A stretch of DNA of 64,000 nt, from the NCBI GenBank assembly GCA_963784195.1, contig CAWARA010000016.1, forward strand, positions 186,001-250,000, given 5' to 3'. Positions 1 through 9,920 of the stretch are shown in pieces. The DNA comes from CAVQAH01 sp963784195. Lineage in GTDB: Bacteria; Acidobacteriota; Vicinamibacteria; Vicinamibacterales; 2-12-FULL-66-21. The position numbers and the translations under genes were made by a program. Below the pieces are notes generated by a model. It ran no database searches. It was given only the letters and a program-made list of their open reading frames with translations, and was not told where the DNA came from. Numbering within the stretch: the first letter of the stretch is position 1; each line of letters starts with the position of its first letter.

Positions 1-2
1 AT

Positions 3-200
3 CTGGAGGACTACCGTCTGATCAAATGCCTTCGCGAAGGGCTGCCGACTGACATGAACGTGTACGACGCTGCAGCGCTGAGCGCGGTCGTCCACCTCAG
101 CGAGCGCTCGAACGCGCGGCGAAGCGCAGCAGTGGATTTTCCGGACTTCACGCGAGGACGCTGGAAATCGAACGCTCCATTGGAGATCGTGCGGGCCTGA
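3..200 (+). CDS. Gfo/Idh/MocA-family oxidoreductase, C-terminal end (partial)
   Basis: The window opens inside a gene whose last 65 codons read in frame 3 and end with TGA at 198-200. The visible segment contains LREGLPTDMNVYDAAALSA and ends with FPDFTRGRWK. This matches the conserved C-terminus of secreted-type Gfo/Idh/MocA dehydrogenases (glycosyl hydrolase 109-like), in which the conserved DMDVYDAA-like block belongs to the alpha/beta substrate-binding domain. The NAD-binding Rossmann half lies outside the window, so substrate and localisation cannot be judged. Family assignment rests on recognising this short tail. Confidence 0.7.
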   Translation: MEDYRLIKCLREGLPTDMNVYDAAALSAVVHLSERSNARRSAAVDFPDFTRGRWKSNAPLEIVRA

Positions 201-263
201 ACCCCGCGTCCGGCTACTCGTATATTCCTAGTGATCACGTCACCAAGGAGGGAGATTACAAAG

Positions 264-581
264 ATGCTGATGACCACGACCACAGCCATAGAAGGCCGCC
301 CGGTTTCGCGCTATCTCGGCGTCGTCACCGGCGAGGCCATCATCGGTGCCAATGTGTTCCGCGACATGTTCGCGGCCGTCAGGGACATCGTGGGCGGTCG
401 GTCGGCGACGTATGAGCGCGCACTCGGGGAAGCACGTGAGGTGGCGCTCAAGGAGATGGAAGCGCGCGCGCAGGAGCTTGGCGCCAACGCCGTCATCGGC
501 ATCGACCTCGATTACGAGGTGCTCGGTCAGGCCAACGGCATGCTGATGGTGTCGGTCAGCGGCACGGCCGTGGTGACCTAG
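264..581 (+). CDS. YbjQ-family (UPF0145) heavy-metal-binding-like protein
   Basis: A 105-residue protein of unknown molecular function in the YbjQ/UPF0145 family. Diagnostic features are the N-terminal RYLGVVTGEAIIGANVFRD block, the central stretch of AREVALKEM, and ELGANAVIGIDLDYE near the end, which is the family signature of the pentameric small domain. ATG 264 is chosen over the upstream alternative at 231 because a strong Shine-Dalgarno (aaggaggg, 245-252) precedes it; a second ATG lies two codons further on. A weak TATATT at 221-226 could be a -10 box. There is no signal peptide, so it is expected in the cytoplasm. The gene stands alone, followed by a repeat-rich gap. Confidence 0.85.
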   Translation: MLMTTTTAIEGRPVSRYLGVVTGEAIIGANVFRDMFAAVRDIVGGRSATYERALGEAREVALKEMEARAQELGANAVIGIDLDYEVLGQANGMLMVSVSGTAVVT

Positions 582-587
582 ACGCGC

Positions 588-735
588 TCGACTCCCGGCG
601 CCAACTCGCGACTCCCAAGGGACTCGAGCGTGAGAGCCGGGTGAAAGACGAACCAAACGGCTTTTTGGTACGAGCTGCCGGCCCACTCATTCGAACGCCT
701 GACCTTGGGAGGTCGGGAGTACGGGGGTTGGGAGC
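588..735. repeat. Degenerate 7-bp repeats in inverted arrangement
   Basis: The gap between the YbjQ gene and the permease holds units close to GACTCCC at 588-620 and reverse-complement units (TTGGGAG, TCGGGAG, GTTGGGAG) at 703-735. The two sides are imperfectly complementary and could form a hairpin. No ORF in this gap looks like a gene. The same vocabulary recurs at 3800-3818, 20031-20127 and 33971-34115. Confidence 0.6.
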
Positions 736-743
736 TGTCGCGA

Positions 744-3429
744 TCATGATTCGCGCAGCGCGATCACGGGATCCACACGCGAGGCTCGGCGCGCCGGCAC
801 CCAGCTGGCGATGAGTCCCGCAAGGCTCAGAAGAGCGGCGGAAGCCACCAGGCTGACGTAGTCGGAACGACCGACCCCGAACAGCAGGGTCTCGAGCGCA
901 CGGCCGGCCCACAGCGCGAACCCCAGACCCGTAAGCGCCCCGATCAGTACCAGCAGCGCGGCATCGCGCAATACCATCCGGCGCACGTCGAGCGAGCGAG
1001 CGCCGAGCGCGACGCGGACGCCGATTTCTCTCGTCCGCCGTCCCACCAAGAACGCCATCGTCGAATAGAGGCCCGCCGCCGCCAGCAGCAACGTCGCCAG
1101 CGCCAGCGTCACACCGATCACCGATGCCATCCGCTCCTGCGAGATGTTCCGTTCGAGTTGCTGCCCCAGCGTGTTCACTCGACCGACCGGCACGGATGGA
1201 TTCACAGCGGCAACCGCGCGGCGCAGCTCCTCGAGCCTCGCCGCAGGATCGCCGTCCGTGCGAATGTGAATCACGCCTGCTGACGCCGGCCACTGATTCA
1301 GGCTGACGTAGAACGACGGGCGCGGTTGCTCGCGAACCATTCGATAGTGCACGTCAGGAACGACACCCACCACTTCGACGTTGTAGGGACCTTCATCACC
1401 CATGCGCAGGAACCTGCCGACCGCATCGCCGTTCTGCCAGAATCGCCGCGCCATCGTCTCGTTGACGACGATGCGTTGCGGCTGCCCGTCGATGTCCTGC
1501 GCCGAAAAGAACCGGCCGCGGCTGATCGGGATGCCCACCGTCTCGAAGTATCCTGGTGACACGCGGACGAAGTTCAGCTCCATGTCTTCGTCCGGCGAGG
1601 GTTTGTAGCCCGCCACGTCGACGGTCGTTCGCGACCCGCCGAAGTCGAGGGGCATCACGTGGGCGGCCGCCGAAGCCCGTACACCAGGAACAGCACGTAT
1701 CGCTTCATTCACCGACTCGAAGTAGCGTGAAGCCGCAAGCCGCTCGATCTGGGCCATGCCCGGAGAGACCTCGACGAGCGCCAGCGTCTTCGAATCGAAC
1801 CCGAGGTCCGTGTTGCGGAGGTTCACGAGTGTGCGAACGAGCAACGCGGCACCGGTCATGACCGCCATGGACAGGGCGAACTGCGCGACGATCAATGCCT
1901 GCTGAGTGCGGCGGCGCGTCACGGTCACACTTCGCGCCTCACCGAGCGTATCGGCTGGCTGCCGCCTGATGATTTGCCACGTCGCGAAAAGCCCGATGAC
2001 CATCGCCGCGGCGACGGACAATGCCGCCACCACCAGGAGCACCCGGCCGTCAACGGGCACGATCAGGTCGACGGGCCGCCCGAACGATGCGATCAGCGCA
2101 GCCGCCTGATCCTTCAGCAGATAGACGAGACCAACCGAGACGACGCCAGCAGCGATCGCCAGAAGCAGCGAGTCCGTCAGCATGAGCCTCACGAGTTGTG
2201 ACAGCCGTGCACCGAGCGCCGCACGAACCGCCAGCTCGAGGCGCCTGGCATCAGCGCGTGCAAGCTGAAGGTTCGCGACGTTCATGCAGGCGACGAGGAG
2301 CACGAGCGCTCCGGCGACAGACAGCAGCCCGAGCGGAGAGGCCAGCGTCGCGGGAAGCATCGAGTCGCCTTGCGCGCCGGGCTGCAACACCATCGGCTCG
2401 TAGGTCCGGCCCCGGCTCTCGAACGCGCGGCGGATGATGGCGTCGAGTTCCTGGCGCGCGGCCTCAGCTGCGGCGGGCGATGGCAGCCGGGCCATCAGCG
2501 TCAGCCAGGACATGGTCGGCCTGCTCAGCATCTCCTGGCCGGTCAGAGCCCGAGCCTGCGCGAACGGCACCCAGAATGCCGATGCACGGCCGACCTGCAT
2601 ACCCTCGAACGATCGCTCGGCGATGCCGACGATGGTGAATGGCTGGCCGTTGAGCGTCACGACCTGCGCCGAGAGAGGCGCTGTTCCAAAATGTTGGGTC
2701 CAGAAGCGTTGCGAGACGACGACGGCGGGCGGCGCCGAAGCGGTGTCGTCGGAGGGCATGATGCCGCGCCCCTCGCGCACGGGCACACCCAGCACCGATG
2801 AACATGTTGCCCGACACGAACTCGCCGTCCAGTACTTCCGCAATCCCGGTACCCTGGGCGGTGGCTTCCGCCACGCTGTAAGCCACGAGGCCTTCGACTT
2901 GTTTGGCGCTGTCGCGCAACGTCACGTAGTCGGGATACGAGAAGTTGTGCATCAGGCTGGCCGGACGCTGGAGCAACAACACGGACAGCGTCGCAGGATC
3001 GCGAAGTGCGAGTGGCCGAAAGAGCACGGCGTTGGTGATCGTGAACAACAACGCGTTCAAGGCAATGCCAATCAGCAACGATGTGAAGGCGACCAGGGTC
3101 AGCAGCGGCTGACGCCGCATCAGACGCAACGCGAAGCGTATGTCGGTGGCGAGGCCGTTCATCGGACCTGCTCCTCGTGACTGGTAAACGATTGGTGCCA
3201 CAGAACCGCGTCGCCGTCGGATGTTCGCAACGAAAGACCGGGCGGTTTGATGCCACAGCCACCGGCTCGCGGCCCGGCGATCGGCTGTCGCGAGCTCGTC
3301 GTACTCTTCCAACAGGTCACCGATGAGGGCCTCACGCTCGGAAGGGGCAAGCGAGCGCTCGTGCAGCCAGAGCGCGACGCGAGCGGACAGGCCTGGTTCG
3401 ACGGTGCTGGACGAAGACAACCGTTTCAT
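744..3429 (-). CDS. ADOP-type ABC transporter permease (MacB/FtsX fusion), frameshifted
   Basis: An 894-residue membrane protein if one extra base is removed. It combines an N-terminal prefix of about 80 residues, a first membrane helix (near LLTLVAFTSLLIGIALNALL), a MacB-type periplasmic domain, an FtsX three-helix block, a second MacB domain and a second FtsX block ending in VPARRASRVDPVIALRES. This duplicated layout is typical of acidobacterial orphan permeases (ADOP), which lack a fused ATPase. The reading frame changes at about 2799: upstream reads VSGNMF, and downstream SVLGVPVREGRG resumes one base later, consistent with a single inserted base (T on the plus strand). Its ATG overlaps the padR stop codon (ATGA at 3426-3429), so the two are cotranscribed and probably co-regulated. 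Substrate unknown; efflux of a hydrophobic compound is a guess. Confidence 0.85.
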
Positions 3430-3797
3430 CCGCGGGTTCTCACGGACAACGCGTCCGGATTCACGTCCGCCCACATTCGGTCGAGCGCTTGACGGGAACG
3501 CTTCAGCGCGGCGACACCGGCAGGCCTGAGCGTGAAGTACCGCTTCGAGCGTCCACCACGTTGCGGTGTCGGGTCGGAGAGCGACGAACCGACATATCCC
3601 TTGCGCTCGAGGCGCTCGAGCGCGGTGTAGAGCGCCCCGATGGCCACGAGCCTTCCGGTGCGCGACTCGATCTCGCGCCGAATGGTGGTGCCGTACGCAT
3701 CGCCCGTCAGCCGCACGATCGCGAGCAGGACGATCTGCTCGAATTCCCCCAGCGCCTCGGCCATTTGAACTGCATCGTAGAACAAATGGTGGCTCAT
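3426..3797 (-). CDS. PadR-family transcriptional regulator
   Basis: A 123-residue winged-helix repressor-like protein. The N-terminal half (EFEQIVLLAIVRLTGDAYG, GALYTALERLERKGYV) is the PadR helix-turn-helix and wing, followed by a YFTLRPAGVAAL segment and a short C-terminal dimerisation helix. ATG 3797 is chosen because GGGAG sits six bases upstream; the alternative TTG two codons earlier is less likely. Its stop overlaps the start of the adjacent permease gene, the usual acidobacterial padR-ADOP pair, so it probably controls that permease in response to a ligand. Upstream (3800-3818) are short CAACTCC repeats. Confidence 0.9.
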   Translation of the reverse strand: MSHHLFYDAVQMAEALGEFEQIVLLAIVRLTGDAYGTTIRREIESRTGRLVAIGALYTALERLERKGYVGSSLSDPTPQRGGRSKRYFTLRPAGVAALKRSRQALDRMWADVNPDALSVRTRG

Positions 3798-4006
3798 TGG
3801 CAACTCCCAACTCCCTACGTATCCGATGAGCGCCTGCGGCGAGAAATCCGGAGTCGAGCGCGTGCGCTGAGCTCGTGAACGACGAGTCCACGACGGTCAC
3901 GACGACAACTGGTTTCCAGCGCCTCTCTGATCTCGTGCGTCTCCTGTGAGCGTCTCGACTGGCGGGCGAGTGGCTGGAACGATTTTCTTGGGAAGTTGAT
4001 CGCAGC

Positions 4007-4744
4007 CTACCCGCCGCGCTTCCCCGTCATGGGTACAAATCGAACCGGCATCGTGGCGAGCGTCTCGAGGCCTTTCTCGGTCTTGCGAAGGATGCGCAGT
4101 TCCTGAAGGTGGGTGCCCACGGGAATCGCCATCAGGCCGCCGATGCGCAGCTGATCGACCAATGGCTGTGGAACCTCGTCGGGCGCAGCGGTGACCATGA
4201 TCCGATCGTACGGCGCGTGCTCGGGCCAGCCGAGATATCCGTTGCCCGCGCGAACGTGCACGTTCTTGTAACCCAGGGACGACAGCGTCTTCTCAGCGCT
4301 CGAGGCGAGCGGTTCCACAATCTCGATCGTGTAGACCTCGCCAGCCAGTTCCCCGAGCACGGCGGCCTGGTAACCCGAACCGGTGCCAATCTCGAGCACG
4401 CGATGCTCAGGGCGAACTTCCAGCGCCTGCGTCATGAACGCGACGATGTAGGGCTGCGAGATGGTCTGGCCGTGGCCAATCGGCAAGGGGTGATCGCCGT
4501 ACGCCTCGGATCGCTGATCCTCTGGAACGAAGAGATGGCGCGGCACCCGGCCCATGACGTCGAGGACACGAGGGTCGCGGATGTCCCGCGCCCGCATCTG
4601 GTCGCTGACCATGCGCTTGCGCGCAGATTCCCAATCGCGCGAAGCCCCTAATGATGAGGTCTGCATCGCCGGCTCGTCTTGACCGTTACAGCCAATCGCC
4701 ACCAGCGCGACCGTGACCGCACGCATCGCACGCAAGGCGGGCAT
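4007..4744 (-). CDS. pcm: Protein-L-isoaspartate O-methyltransferase, probably exported lipoprotein form
   Basis: A 245-residue protein that should transfer a methyl group from S-adenosylmethionine to L-isoaspartyl residues in damaged proteins. Family motifs include RVPRHLFVP, the GHGQTISQPYIVAFM segment and the SAM-binding loop VLEIGTGSGYQAAVLGEL, then the C-terminal region with LRIGGLMAIPVG. The N-terminus (VTVALVAIGCNG) resembles a lipoprotein signal with a lipobox cysteine, so the enzyme may be anchored outside the cytoplasm, which is unusual but seen in some Gram-negative bacteria. The start could be the ATG at 4744 or the one at 4726. It is divergent from the SGNH hydrolase gene. Confidence 0.9.
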   Translation of the reverse strand: MPALRAMRAVTVALVAIGCNGQDEPAMQTSSLGASRDWESARKRMVSDQMRARDIRDPRVLDVMGRVPRHLFVPEDQRSEAYGDHPLPIGHGQTISQPYIVAFMTQALEVRPEHRVLEIGTGSGYQAAVLGELAGEVYTIEIVEPLASSAEKTLSSLGYKNVHVRAGNGYLGWPEHAPYDRIMVTAAPDEVPQPLVDQLRIGGLMAIPVGTHLQELRILRKTEKGLETLATMPVRFVPMTGKRGG

Positions 4745-4773
4745 GGGGAAATGTACTACGTGGTTGGGAATCG

Positions 4774-4866
4774 GTGCTCGTGGTTCGTGGTTCGTGGTCT
4801 CGGTGAGCTCGGGGGGCTCGGAACGAGCCTCGGCTCAGAGACGCGGAGACACGGAGCAAAACGGAG
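4774..4866. repeat. GTGGTTC heptamer array and ACACGGAG repeats
   Basis: The divergent gap upstream of the SGNH hydrolase contains consecutive GTGGTTC units at 4774-4802 and CGGAGACACGGAG-type units at 4836-4866. The first vocabulary recurs at 5751, 36815 and 46653, and the second at 60819 and 61042. No gene is seen between 4745 and 4940. Confidence 0.65.
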
Positions 4867-4940
4867 CCTGTGGCGCATGGCGGGGGCTCGCTGTTACTCA
4901 TCACTGGCGAACTGTGCGAGCTACGGGCATCACAGCCATA

Positions 4941-5737
4941 ATGCGCCGCATGCGCTCGATCGTATTGCTCGCCCTTTCTATTGCCGTCATAGCGGGCTTC
5001 CAGACACTCTGTCCGAACCTCAGACGAGCCCCGAGTCCCCTCCTTCGCCAAGGCTCCGGCGGGCAAGCCGAGCCCCGAGCACCGATTCCGAGGCTCTCCG
5101 CGTCCTCTTCATCGGCAACAGCCTCACGTCCTTCAACGACCTCCCGCGCCTGGTCGAACGGATTGCCGACGCGGGCGGGAAGGTTCGCATTCGATCGGAG
5201 TCGGTGACTGCCAACGATTTCAGCCTCGAGGATCACTGGAACGGCGGATCGGCGCAGAAGGCGATCCGGCGCGGACCGTGGGACTGGGTCATCCTTCAGC
5301 AGGGACCATCGTCTCAGCCTGATTCGCAGGTGCTCTTGCGCGACTACGTGGAGCGCTTCGATCGGGTCATTCGACAGGCGAACGCGAAGACGGCTCTCTA
5401 CATGGTCTGGCCGTCGCGGGCGCGCTACCGCGACATGGCCGGCGTCATCACGTCCTACACGAACGCCGCGAAATCTGTCGAAGGGACGCTGCTTCCAGCG
5501 GGCCTGGCGTGGCACCTTGGTTTTCAGCGCGAGCCGGAGTTGCCGCTGTACGGGGAGGATCAGTTCCATCCGTCCAGGCTCGGCTCCTATCTCGCGGCGC
5601 TGGTGATTTACGAAGGTCTGACCGGTGAGCCCACCGAAGGCCTGCCGCCGGCTGTTCGCGATCGAACACTGACCCCACCCCGTCTGCACCTGCTCACGGA
5701 CATTGCGCATCAAGCCGTGACGGCAAAACGACCCTGA
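4941..5737 (+). CDS. Secreted SGNH/GDSL-type hydrolase, frameshifted near its N-terminus
   Basis: A probable exported esterase-like hydrolase of about 265 residues. The signal peptide (MRRMRSIVLLALSIAVIAGF) lies in one frame from ATG 4941. The mature domain lies in the next frame: catalytic-serine block VLFIGNSLTSFNDLP, the WDWVILQQGPSS block III region, and the C-terminal DQFHPSRLGSY with the Asp-x-x-His dyad. The frame change falls between about 5010 and 5090, where a dispersed repeat (5041-5072) sits. A small insertion/deletion tied to that repeat, or a sequencing indel, would reunite the two parts. The mature part has no internal stop, arguing for recent or artefactual damage. Substrate unknown. 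Confidence 0.75.
5041..5072. repeat. Short dispersed repeat (reads LRQGSGGQAEP)
   Basis: A 32-bp GC-rich segment starting tccttcgccaagg and ending gggcaagccgag. A diverged copy in the opposite orientation is present at 36848-36884, sharing ctcggcttgcccgccg then a variable centre. From memory, similar elements are scattered through acidobacterial genomes. Here it lies exactly where the SGNH hydrolase reading frame breaks. Confidence 0.6.
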
Positions 5738-5750
5738 GTTGGTAGCAAGT

Positions 5751-5845
5751 ACCGTGGTTCGTGGATCGTGGCCGTGTCCGCCGGACGACTAAACCCCGCG
5801 ACGAACCACGAGCTACGAGCGACGGCCACGACCACGGACTACGAT
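5751..5845. repeat. Inverted pair of GTGGTTC-type arrays
   Basis: Units ccgtggttcgtggatcgtgg at 5752-5777 face complementary units (gacgaaccacgagctacg and ggccacgaccacgg) at 5808-5840, giving a possible stem-loop just upstream of the S9 peptidase start. The gap 5738-5878 contains no gene. Confidence 0.6.
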
Positions 5846-5878
5846 TACTGCTGCGCCAAGGGGTAGACTGGAGCCGCC

Positions 5879-8683
5879 ATGCACAGAAGCACTTTCACAC
5901 TGGTTATCGCCGTCGGTCTGACCGCCACTCTCGGAGCGCAACAGAAACGTCCGGTGCCGGTGTCCGAGTTCGGCAAGTGGGAATCCCTGGTCACGCCCGC
6001 GCGCGCAGGACTTTCACCCGATGGCAAGTGGATCGCCTACGGCATCAACCGCTCCAACCGTGACAACGAGCTCCGTATCGTCAGCGTCGCAGGTGGGGAT
6101 CCCAAGGTCGTCGCCTTCGGCACACAACCGGCCTTCTCGGCCGACTCCAAGTACGCGGCCTATGCGATCGGGTATTCCGAAACGCAGGAAGAGAAGCTCC
6201 GCGAGCAGAAGAAACCCGTCCATCGCAAGATCGGCATCCTGACCCTTGGCAGCGGCGAAACGGCGACGATCGACGGCATAGAGACGTTCGCGTTCAACGA
6301 GCGGGGTACTCACCTCGCGATGAAGCGGTACGCACCGGAACGCACGCCCCCGCCGCCGCCCGATGCCGCGAATACGAACGAAGATCCGATGGGCGCAACG
6401 CTCATCGTGCGCGAGCTGGCAACCGGCCGCGACATGACGTTCGGCAACGTGACTGAATACACGTGGCAGGACAATACTCCGAATGGCTCACTGCTCGGAC
6501 TCGTGATCGGCGCGCCAGACAAGGCCGGCAACGGCGTGCAGCTCTACGATCCGCAGAGCGGCATGCTCCGAGTGCTGGACTCCGCCGGCACCATCTACTC
6601 GGGTCTCACCTGGAGAAAGGACTCCGACGACCTCGCGGTTCTTCGCGCCACGTCGTCGGACAAGCGTGACGGTCCCACGCATGCCCTGTTGGCGTGGCGC
6701 GCAGTCTCGTCAGGAACACCACGCGCCTTCGTGTACGACCCGTCGACGGCGAAGGAATTCCCGGCGGGCATGCGAACGGTCGGCTTCCGCAGGCCTTCGT
6801 GGTCGGATGATGGGCGGATCGTGTTTGCAGGAATGGCGAGATGGGACGAGAAGATACCGGAAGCCGCCAAGACCACGAACGGTGATGGCGCGGACGCCGT
6901 GGAAGAGCCGGCGGGAGTCGAAGTGTGGCACGCACGCGACGTCGACGTCATGCCGCGTCAGAAGATCAGCGCACGCACGGACCGTCAGCGCAGCATGCTC
7001 GCCGCCTGGCATGTGGAGTCGAACCGTTTCGTGCCGCTCGGCAAGTCCTTTCTCGAACGGGTGACGCCGCTCCCCGATCAGAAGCTCGCCTATGCCGTGG
7101 ACTGGGCGACGTATGCAATGGACCGCTCGATCGGCCGCCCCGCTTCGGATCTCTACCTCGTGGACCTCGAGACCGGCAATCGCACGAAGCTGCAGGAACG
7201 AATCGAAGATCAGACGCTGCAGGCGAGCCCTGGCGGACGATACCTGCTCTACCTGCAGGCGGATCAGTTCTACACGATTGACACGGCCACCAAAGCCGTC
7301 ACGAACATCACTAAACCGATCGCCACATCGTTTGTGGACCGCGAGTCTGACGTCACGGTCAAACAGAAGCCTGCCTTCGGCGTTGCCGGATGGACGAAGA
7401 ACGACGCCGCCGTCCTGCTCTACGACAAGTTCGACATCTGGATGGTGCCGGCGGATGGCAAACCGGCGACGAAGCTGACCAACGGCGCAGCCGAACAGAT
7501 CCGCCATCGGTACCTGCGGCTCGATCCGGACGAGGAATTCATCGATTCGGCCAGGCCGGCCTTCGTCTCGCTGTTCGGCGTCTGGACCAAGCAATCGGGT
7601 TACGCCCGGCTGAACCTCTCCTCTGGACAGGTCGAGCGTCTCATTCTGCTCGACAAGGCCGTGCAGGGGCTCGGAAAGGCCAAAGATGCCGACGTCTATG
7701 GCTACGTTGTCCAGGACTTCGACGATCCGCCGGATGCACTGGTCGGGGGGCCCTCACTCAAGGATGCCAAACCGATCGTCGCGACGAACGCGTTCTTCAC
7801 CGACTACGCATGGGGCCGCTCGGAACTGGTCGAATACAAGAACGAGCGAGGCGAGCGTTTACAGGGAGCGTTGTTCTATCCCGCCGGATACGAGCCCGGC
7901 AAGAAATACCCGATGGTCGTCTACATGTACGAGAAGCTGTCGGACGGCCTCCACCGCTGGAGCACCCCTTCCCCGCGCGAGCCATACAACCCCGCGGTGT
8001 TCACCAGCCAGGGATACGCGTTCTTCCAGCCGGACATCGTGTTCCGGCCCCGCGAACCCGGGTTGTCGGTGGCTGATTGCGTCGGATCTGCGGTGAAGAG
8101 AGTGATCGCCATGGGCGTCGCCGATCCCGCCCGCATCGGTATCGTCGGCCACTCGTGGGGTGGATTCGATACGGTCTACCTCTCGACGCACACCAAGCTC
8201 TTTGCAGCGGGCGTGGCCGGTGCGCCGATCACCAACCTCGTGAGCAACTACGGCAACCACCACTGGACCAGCGGCATCGCCGAAACCGATCACATCGAGA
8301 CCGGCCAGCAGCGCATGGAAGTGCCGATCTGGGAGGATCTCCAGGCGTACATCAGGAACTCGGCGGTGTTCGGCGTCCACACGATGACCACTCCGCTGAT
8401 GGTCGCCTTCGGCGACAACGATGGCACGGTTCACTGGCATCAGGGCGTCGAGCTCTACAACATTGCGCGGCGCGCCAGGAAGGACGTCGTGATGCTGGTG
8501 TATGCAGGCGAGGATCACGGCCTGCGACGAAGGCCGAACCAACTCGACTACCAGCGGCGGATCCTGCAGTGGTTCGGGCACTATCTCAAGAACGAACCTG
8601 CACCGTCATGGATCACCGAGGGCGTCACGTTCCTCGATCGCGAGCAGGAACTGAAGCGGGCGAAAGCCAAGAAAGGATCGTGA
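5879..8683 (+). CDS. Large secreted S9-family (prolyl oligopeptidase-type) serine peptidase
   Basis: A 934-residue peptidase with a signal peptide (about residues 1-20, ending TLGAQQ), a long beta-propeller region with repeated DGKWIAY-like and SPGGRYLLY-like blades (about 30-640), and a C-terminal alpha/beta-hydrolase domain. The catalytic triad is visible: Ser759 in GHSWGG, Asp846 or Asp848 in FGDNDGTVHW, and His880 in EDHGLRR. It should cleave oligopeptides in the periplasm or outside the cell. ATG 5879 has a ggag six bases upstream. It forms a likely two-gene unit with the PQQ-propeller gene, whose ATG begins one base after this stop codon. Exact specificity (prolyl, glutamyl or acylaminoacyl) cannot be read from the sequence. 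Confidence 0.92.
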   Translation: MHRSTFTLVIAVGLTATLGAQQKRPVPVSEFGKWESLVTPARAGLSPDGKWIAYGINRSNRDNELRIVSVAGGDPKVVAFGTQPAFSADSKYAAYAIGYSETQEEKLREQKKPVHRKIGILTLGSGETATIDGIETFAFNERGTHLAMKRYAPERTPPPPPDAANTNEDPMGATLIVRELATGRDMTFGNVTEYTWQDNTPNGSLLGLVIGAPDKAGNGVQLYDPQSGMLRVLDSAGTIYSGLTWRKDSDDLAVLRATSSDKRDGPTHALLAWRAVSSGTPRAFVYDPSTAKEFPAGMRTVGFRRPSWSDDGRIVFAGMARWDEKIPEAAKTTNGDGADAVEEPAGVEVWHARDVDVMPRQKISARTDRQRSMLAAWHVESNRFVPLGKSFLERVTPLPDQKLAYAVDWATYAMDRSIGRPASDLYLVDLETGNRTKLQERIEDQTLQASPGGRYLLYLQADQFYTIDTATKAVTNITKPIATSFVDRESDVTVKQKPAFGVAGWTKNDAAVLLYDKFDIWMVPADGKPATKLTNGAAEQIRHRYLRLDPDEEFIDSARPAFVSLFGVWTKQSGYARLNLSSGQVERLILLDKAVQGLGKAKDADVYGYVVQDFDDPPDALVGGPSLKDAKPIVATNAFFTDYAWGRSELVEYKNERGERLQGALFYPAGYEPGKKYPMVVYMYEKLSDGLHRWSTPSPREPYNPAVFTSQGYAFFQPDIVFRPREPGLSVADCVGSAVKRVIAMGVADPARIGIVGHSWGGFDTVYLSTHTKLFAAGVAGAPITNLVSNYGNHHWTSGIAETDHIETGQQRMEVPIWEDLQAYIRNSAVFGVHTMTTPLMVAFGDNDGTVHWHQGVELYNIARRARKDVVMLVYAGEDHGLRRRPNQLDYQRRILQWFGHYLKNEPAPSWITEGVTFLDREQELKRAKAKKGS

Positions 8684-8684
8684 A

Positions 8685-9920
8685 ATGCGCGCTCGGGTAA
8701 CGTTCGTCGCTCTTAGCCTTGCGGCGGCAAGCGTAGCGCTCGGCGCGGCAGCCGACGAGTGGCCGCAATGGCGAGGCCCGGCGCGGACCGGCGTTCTGGC
8801 CGCTGCGGAAGCGCCCGCGGCGTGGCCGCAGGCCCTCAAGAAAGGCTGGAGCGTGGCGGTCGGGGAAGGCTACTCGTCGCCGGTCGTGTCGAGCGGCCGC
8901 GTGTTCGTGCACGGGCGGCGCGGAACCGAAGAAGTCGTCTCTGCCATCGACCTGGCGACCGGCAAGGTCGCGTGGGAGCAGAAGTATCCCGCGCCCGCGG
9001 CAAAGAACCCGTATGCCAAGGAGATGGCGCTGGGCCCGTATTCCACGCCGCTCGTCGACGCTGAACGCGTCTACACGCTGGGAACCACCGCCATCCTCTC
9101 CGCCTGGAACGTCAAGACCGGCGCGCTCGTCTGGCGCAAGGATTTCTCGCCGACGATCGACACGTCGAAATTGTTCTGCGGCACAGCCACGTCACCGTTG
9201 CAGACCAAGGACGGCATCGTCGTCCACGTCGGCGACGACAGACGAGGCGTGATCGCCGCGTTCGATCCACGAACAGGACAGGAGCGCTGGACCCGCGAGC
9301 TGGCCGGTGCCGGATACGCGTCGCCGATGGAATTGACGATCGGCGGCGTGCGGCAGATTGTCAGCATGACGACGAAGTCGGTCGTCGGCGTCGCGGGTGA
9401 TACCGGTGCAGTGCTGTGGGAATTCCCATTCCAGGATGAATGGAACGAGAACATCGTCACGCCGGTTGCCACGCCAACGGGGGTGATTGTTTCAGGTGTG
9501 CGGCAAGGCACTCGCGCCCTCGACATCGTCAAGAGCGGCGACACCTGGGCGGTCAAGCAAGTGTGGCATACGCCGGACGTCACGATGTACATGAGCTCGC
9601 CGGTGCTCGCAGCGGGTACCGTCTACGGTCACTCGAACAAGCGGAAGGGCCAGTTCGTGGCGATCAATCCCGCTGACGGAAAAGTGCGCTGGTCGACGGA
9701 AGGACGCGCTGGAGCGAGCGCGTCGGTCATCGCCGCAGGCAAGCATCTGCTGTTTCTGACCACGGAATCCGAGATGGTCATCGCGGATCTCGATGCGGGA
9801 GCGTACAAGGAGGTGCGTCGCTATAACGTCGCCTCGAGCCCCACCTATGCGCATCCGGTTCTGCTCCGCGACCGCGTGATCGTCCGCGACGCCACTCACG
9901 TGACGGTCTGGAGCCTCTAA
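8685..9920 (+). CDS. Secreted PQQ-type beta-propeller repeat protein
   Basis: A 411-residue exported protein with a signal peptide (about 1-24, ending GAAADE) and the motif WPQWRGPARTG that commonly opens these proteins. Repeated propeller blades follow, such as AIDLATGKVAWEQ, SAWNVKTGALVWR, AFDPRTGQERW and AINPADGKVRW. Such proteins resemble PQQ dehydrogenases and BamB, but no PQQ-ligand set or dehydrogenase-specific disulfide is obvious, so it is best seen as a periplasmic propeller of unknown partner. It follows the S9 peptidase with a one-base gap and ends in a strong inverted repeat that probably stops transcription. Confidence 0.88.
   Translation: MRARVTFVALSLAAASVALGAAADEWPQWRGPARTGVLAAAEAPAAWPQALKKGWSVAVGEGYSSPVVSSGRVFVHGRRGTEEVVSAIDLATGKVAWEQKYPAPAAKNPYAKEMALGPYSTPLVDAERVYTLGTTAILSAWNVKTGALVWRKDFSPTIDTSKLFCGTATSPLQTKDGIVVHVGDDRRGVIAAFDPRTGQERWTRELAGAGYASPMELTIGGVRQIVSMTTKSVVGVAGDTGAVLWEFPFQDEWNENIVTPVATPTGVIVSGVRQGTRALDIVKSGDTWAVKQVWHTPDVTMYMSSPVLAAGTVYGHSNKRKGQFVAINPADGKVRWSTEGRAGASASVIAAGKHLLFLTTESEMVIADLDAGAYKEVRRYNVASSPTYAHPVLLRDRVIVRDATHVTVWSL

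Noticed and set aside
3804..3900. Start of the permease frame at 3900
   Set aside because: The frame upstream of 3429 is the shadow of padR; ATG 3429 overlaps the padR stop in the usual way.
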